Shown piece by piece: positions 61,117-64,000 of a stretch of 64,000 nt of DNA. The stretch comes from Ferrovibrio terrae (GTDB lineage: Bacteria > Pseudomonadota > Alphaproteobacteria > Ferrovibrionales > Ferrovibrionaceae). Position numbers and translations under genes: made by a program. The stretch covers positions 3,260,001 to 3,324,000 of the forward strand of contig NZ_CP041636.1 of NCBI RefSeq assembly GCF_007197755.1, written 5' to 3'. The first letter of the stretch is position 1. The number at the start of each line of letters is the position of its first letter. The notes under the pieces were generated by a model. That model was not told the DNA's origin. It was given only the letters and a program-made list of their open reading frames with translations, and searched no databases.

Positions 61117-62135
61117 TGCGCCGGCTGGCGGTTTTACTGGCAGTGCTGGTTGCCGGCAGCGCCGTCGCCGCCGAGCTGCCGCGCGAACAGATCGTGCTCC
61201 GCTCGGCGGTCAGCGTCGATGCCGAAGCCAATACGGTGACGTTGCCACTATTTCGTGGCGAGGTCTCCGGCAAGACCGTCTGGTACATCGTGACAGACTC
61301 ATCCGACGCTGCCGATGCATTGGCGCGCGGTGTGGTGCATGCGCCGCTGCTGGCCCGCGCCGGCCATGTGCAGGCGGCAACGCGGAAGGGCGGACTCCTG
61401 CATTTTGCCGCCGCGCCTGATTTCGCACCCCGGCGCGGGCTGACGCCCGGTCCGCAGGGCTTTCCGCCGGCCGAAGCGGTTCCGGGCGCGACGGCTCCGG
61501 CAGCCTATTCGCCGTTCATTCGACTTTCGTCTGATGGCCCGGTGCTGAATGCCCCCATCGTGGCAACCGGCGAAGGGCCATTTGATCTTGCCGGCCATAC
61601 CGATGTGATGGATCGCGTGCTGGCCATCGACACCGGCCGGGGCACGGTCACGCTGCTGCTCAGCCATGGTTTCGCCGAAGGCCGCCGTGTCGTTTATATC
61701 AGCACCGAAGCCTCCGACTCCGCCGCAGCGGCGCTGGAGCGTGCAACCTGGGTGCCGCGACTTGGCGAAGGCGAGGCGGATATCGCGCTGCTGGTCTTCA
61801 TGTCAGCGCCTGATCAGGGCATGGCGCAGGCCCTGCTGCGCGGCGGACTGGCGCGCGAAGCAACACTGGGGGCAGCCAGGGAACTGGGCGCGCCGCTGAA
61901 CATCCTTTCGGCCTTTCCGATGGGAAAGACGGCGCGCGGATATTCTCCGTCCTGGCGCGTCACATTGCTGCAATGGGCCGAGGGTGCATCGCCGCGCCGC
62001 CTGGAGGGACAAGCGGAAATCTGGCGCCTGATCTCGGGCAAACAGATCCTCGGTCCAGGAGGCGTACCGCCGGCGCCGGGCGACATGGTGGTGAATTGTC
62101 CGGTCATCGCCTGGCTGGATGGCCCGGTACCATAG
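61116..62135 (+). CDS. Exported protein with two related halves, unknown
   Basis: This is a 339-residue secreted protein with a signal peptide (RRLAVLLAVLVAGSAVAAE). It contains an internal repeat: VTLPLFRGEVSGKTVWYIVTDSSDAADALARG in the first half and VTLLLSHGFAEGRRVVYISTEASDSAAAALERA in the second, each followed by a PxLxxxG-type turn. No enzyme motif is seen. It begins on the amidohydrolase stop (TGATG) and probably works with it. Confidence 0.75.
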   Translation: MRRLAVLLAVLVAGSAVAAELPREQIVLRSAVSVDAEANTVTLPLFRGEVSGKTVWYIVTDSSDAADALARGVVHAPLLARAGHVQAATRKGGLLHFAAAPDFAPRRGLTPGPQGFPPAEAVPGATAPAAYSPFIRLSSDGPVLNAPIVATGEGPFDLAGHTDVMDRVLAIDTGRGTVTLLLSHGFAEGRRVVYISTEASDSAAAALERATWVPRLGEGEADIALLVFMSAPDQGMAQALLRGGLAREATLGAARELGAPLNILSAFPMGKTARGYSPSWRVTLLQWAEGASPRRLEGQAEIWRLISGKQILGPGGVPPAPGDMVVNCPVIAWLDGPVP

Positions 62136-62174
62136 GCAAACCAATCCCGCAGCGGGGCTGCCGATTGCCTTTTT
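62135..62174 (+). terminator. Terminator-like hairpin after the 61116 gene
   Basis: GGCAA (62135-62139) and TTGCC (62165-62169) form the outer stem with GCAGC/GCTGC (62149-62153 and 62157-62161) as inner stem, followed by TTTTT at 62170-62174. The internal loops are large, so the structure is imperfect. Confidence 0.55.
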
Positions 62175-62227
62175 GCGGGCGATCCCGTCTACTGATTTGC
62201 ATACGGATTCGCCCTTTTGAGCTATAA

Positions 62228-62449
62228 ATGATCCTTCCAGACACCACCGTGCAGGGGAATGCTCGTTATTTTCCCAAGTCGACCGATCTCGTCGTGCTGC
62301 GCTGGTGCAGCGCGCGCGGTGTGACGATGGATGAGCTGGCAACGCAGGTCGGCGTGCCCCGCATCAATCTCGGCCTGATCCTGAAGGGGCTCGACCCCGT
62401 CACCTCCGCGCTGGAACGCAAACTGCGTACCGTCATCGACGGCAACTGA
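62228..62449 (+). CDS. Small stand-alone helix-turn-helix-like protein, paralogue of the 5477 C-terminus
   Basis: This 73-residue protein has ARYFPKSTDLVVLRWCSARG followed by VTMDELATQVGVPRINLGLIL and a final helix. It matches the C-terminus of the 272-residue product at 5477-6295 over nearly its full length (TMDxLAxQxGV and LGLxLxG shared). It is probably a DNA-binding or dimerisation module. TATAAA sits right at the start codon (62223-62228), so the true promoter and start remain open. Confidence 0.6.
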   Translation: MILPDTTVQGNARYFPKSTDLVVLRWCSARGVTMDELATQVGVPRINLGLILKGLDPVTSALERKLRTVIDGN

Positions 62450-62452
62450 CCA

Positions 62453-63133
62453 TCAGGCCAGCAGCGCCTGCATGAACTCCGGCACCCGTCGCTTTTCCCC
62501 CAGCAGATAGCGCGCCATCGCGCCGGCCACCTGACGCACGCTGGCACGTTCGCCGATGCGGCCGCGCCAGGCGATCAGGCGATGGTGCGACACCGGGATC
62601 GGTGCGCCCATGCGATCACCGAAAACCTGCGCCATGTAGAAGGCGATGTCGGCATAGGTGAAGGCCGCGCCGGCCAAGTATCTGCGGCCGTCATCAAGCA
62701 AGGCTTCCAGCTCGTCGTAGAATTTTGCGGCACCCGCCCGCGCCGCAACGGCGGCAGGATCGTCAGGCGCCTGCTGCAGGCCCATCAGCCGAATGATATG
62801 CGGGAAATAGACCTCGTCGGATTTCAGTTCCAGCAAGCGGGCACGTGCGCGCTCTGCCGGCACCTGCGGCCACAACCGTGGTTCCGGTGTCAGGTCTTCC
62901 AGATATTCGAAGATCTGCGTGGAGTCGAAAATCTCCAGATCACCATGCACCAGAACCGGCACCTGTCGCTTCGGATTGATGCGGAGCACGTCAGGGTGCT
63001 TGGGTTCGTACAGCGCTTTCATCTCGAAAGGCACCATGATCACGGCGGCGTCGATCCGCTTCTCCAGCGCGGCGATCTGCGCCTTCGCGCCGAACATGCT
63101 GAGTGGACCGGAATAGAGCTGGATGGCTGCCAT
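62453..63133 (-). CDS. Glutathione S-transferase family protein
   Basis: This 226-residue GST-like enzyme has a thioredoxin-type N-terminal domain (QLYSGPLSMFGAKAQIALxxK-type start, then NPKRQVPVLVHGDLEIFDSTQIFEYLED with the cis-Pro and Ser/Thr glutathione site). An all-helical C-terminal domain follows, with YLAGAAFTYADIAFYMAQVF. The ATG at 63133 has GGGAGG at a good spacing; the upstream extension to 63157 is not needed. Substrate unknown. It is convergent with the 62228 gene. Confidence 0.9.
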   Translation of the reverse strand: MAAIQLYSGPLSMFGAKAQIAALEKRIDAAVIMVPFEMKALYEPKHPDVLRINPKRQVPVLVHGDLEIFDSTQIFEYLEDLTPEPRLWPQVPAERARARLLELKSDEVYFPHIIRLMGLQQAPDDPAAVAARAGAAKFYDELEALLDDGRRYLAGAAFTYADIAFYMAQVFGDRMGAPIPVSHHRLIAWRGRIGERASVRQVAGAMARYLLGEKRRVPEFMQALLA

Positions 63134-63203
63134 GATTTTCCTCCCGAGGCGGATCAAACCTAGAGAGCGCGCGCGTTGCGGGCAATCAGTCCCGGAAACA
63201 CTA

Positions 63204-63220
63204 CTGACAACCCCTGTCAG
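63204..63220. promoter_or_regulatory. Candidate operator palindrome upstream of the GST gene
   Basis: CTGACA-ACCCC-TGTCAG is a perfect 6-bp inverted repeat, 71 bases upstream of the GST start and 131 bases before the sensor gene at 63351. Its half-sites resemble operators of TetR or LysR type, but no regulator is nearby and no second copy was noticed. Confidence 0.3.
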
Positions 63221-63350
63221 ACTCGACCCGGTCTGGATCGGCGATATCTCAAATTGCGCGACTTCGCGGCGCTGCCCTCCAAGGTAGGGGTAAGCCTTGT
63301 TGGAAAACAGCAGATGACACCTATGAAAACTAAGTCATACAGTCGTAGCC

Positions 63351-64000
63351 ATGGGGGCGCTGGAAAGCGGGTTTGAGCTGCCGCGGCGCGCGATACGGGT
63401 ATCATCGGTCGCGCTGGTTTGCGTTGTCGTGCTGCTGGCTTGCCTGGCACCGATCGGCTTCGTCACATGGCATGCCTGGCAATCGCGTGCTGCCGCGCTG
63501 GAGCGTGGCTTCGCTGAGGCCGAAGACCTGGTCCAGGCGCTGAGCCAGCATGCCGCGCGCACTTTCGCAGAACCCAACCTGATCCTTCAGGATGCCATCG
63601 AGCATGTGCAGTCCGATGGTACCGGACCGGCAGCACAGCAGCGCCTGCATAAAATCCTTGTGAATCACATCAAGACTTCGCGGGTGATCCGCGAACTCGG
63701 CGTTCTGGATGAGCGGGGCTACTGGCGGAACTCGTCGCTGCCCGTGCTGCCGACGCACAGCAACGGCGACCGTGAATATTTCATCTACCATCGCAACAAC
63801 CCCGACGGCGGGCTGCGCATCAATACGCCGATCCTCAGCCGCCTGACCGGCAAATGGACAATTCTGGTCACCCGGCGCATCAACGATGCCGACGGCGGCT
63901 TCGCAGGCATCGCGCTTGCTTCCATCGGCACCGAGTACTTCCAGGCTTTCTACGATACGCTGAATGTCGGCACCCTTGGTCATGTCGGGCTCTATCGCGA
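63351..64000 (+). CDS. Membrane sensor protein with dCache-type domain (partial, runs off the window)
   Basis: The frame from ATG at 63351 is open to the last base, giving at least 216 residues. Residues about 18-45 are a transmembrane helix (VALVCVVVLLACLAPIGFV). The periplasmic part that follows (QALSQHAARTFAEPNLILQDAI, ELGVLDERGYW, SNGDREYFIYHRNN, LTGKWTILVTRRINDADGGFAGIALASI) fits a double-Cache/PDC sensor domain, as in diguanylate cyclases and histidine kinases. The output domain lies beyond the window. Confidence 0.85.
   Translation, partial: MGALESGFELPRRAIRVSSVALVCVVVLLACLAPIGFVTWHAWQSRAAALERGFAEAEDLVQALSQHAARTFAEPNLILQDAIEHVQSDGTGPAAQQRLHKILVNHIKTSRVIRELGVLDERGYWRNSSLPVLPTHSNGDREYFIYHRNNPDGGLRINTPILSRLTGKWTILVTRRINDADGGFAGIALASIGTEYFQAFYDTLNVGTLGHVGLYR

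Noticed and set aside
62197-62228. TTGCAT and TATAAA considered as a promoter for the 62228 gene
   Set aside because: The spacer is 20 bases and the -10 overlaps the start codon, so it cannot drive the annotated frame from that ATG.

Overview
This is a contiguous stretch of an alphaproteobacterial chromosome with high GC and dense coding. The taxonomic call rests on the gene families present: a PopZ/DUF2497-type polar organiser, a gatCAB transamidase operon, TRAP and ABC transporters, a HisKA_2-type kinase, and a fused-type indolepyruvate oxidoreductase. A Rhodospirillales-like host such as Ferrovibrio or a relative is a guess. No prophage, insertion sequence, CRISPR array or replication origin was seen.

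Layout. (1) 138-5302: tRNA-Glu, then a periplasmic copper-handling operon (Cys-rich small secreted protein, His-rich small protein, TolC-like lipoprotein, multicopper oxidase, cupredoxin, CusF-like protein, Spy/CpxP-like protein) behind a promoter with a 19-bp spacer and a CueR-type dyad. (2) 5477-10966: an unknown protein with a C-terminal helix-turn-helix-like module, ArfB ribosome rescue, an LpxR-like lipid A deacylase, and a ScsB/DsbD-like reductase with a redoxin. (3) 11018-18360: IorBA divergent from a DctPQM TRAP transporter with a MarR regulator, which looks like an uptake-and-oxidation unit for aromatic keto acids. (4) 18361-24481: a gene-poor low-GC gap, a response regulator and hybrid kinase, PurU, two unknown proteins and a degenerate EAL-like protein. 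(5) 24647-29511: a molybdenum-hydroxylase maturation cluster (CoxD/CoxE/two XdhC-type/MocA-like) with no structural hydroxylase genes beside it. (6) 29627-40175: small enzymes, tRNA-Cys, Pcm-like protein, rhodanese, TolC, PopZ, ValS, a deaminase, an OmpA-like protein and an MFS carrier.

(7) 40374-46799: an ABC importer (binding protein, permease, ATPase) interleaved with an SDR-like epimerase, an acetyltransferase and a DapA-family aldolase, with a TetR gene. Two closely matching 24-bp sites lie in front of the TetR gene and the transporter operon. This is the best candidate in the window for an undescribed pathway. (8) 46803-50606: RuvX and the GatCAB operon. (9) 50738-64000: unknown proteins, a lone FlgE-like hook protein, a membrane sensor kinase, MsrQ, a dehydrogenase/amidohydrolase/secreted protein trio, a stand-alone paralogue of the module at 5477, a GST, and the start of a second membrane sensor protein cut by the window end.

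Functions were assigned by reading translated motifs. No database search was possible, so family names are recognition-based and substrate claims are inference.
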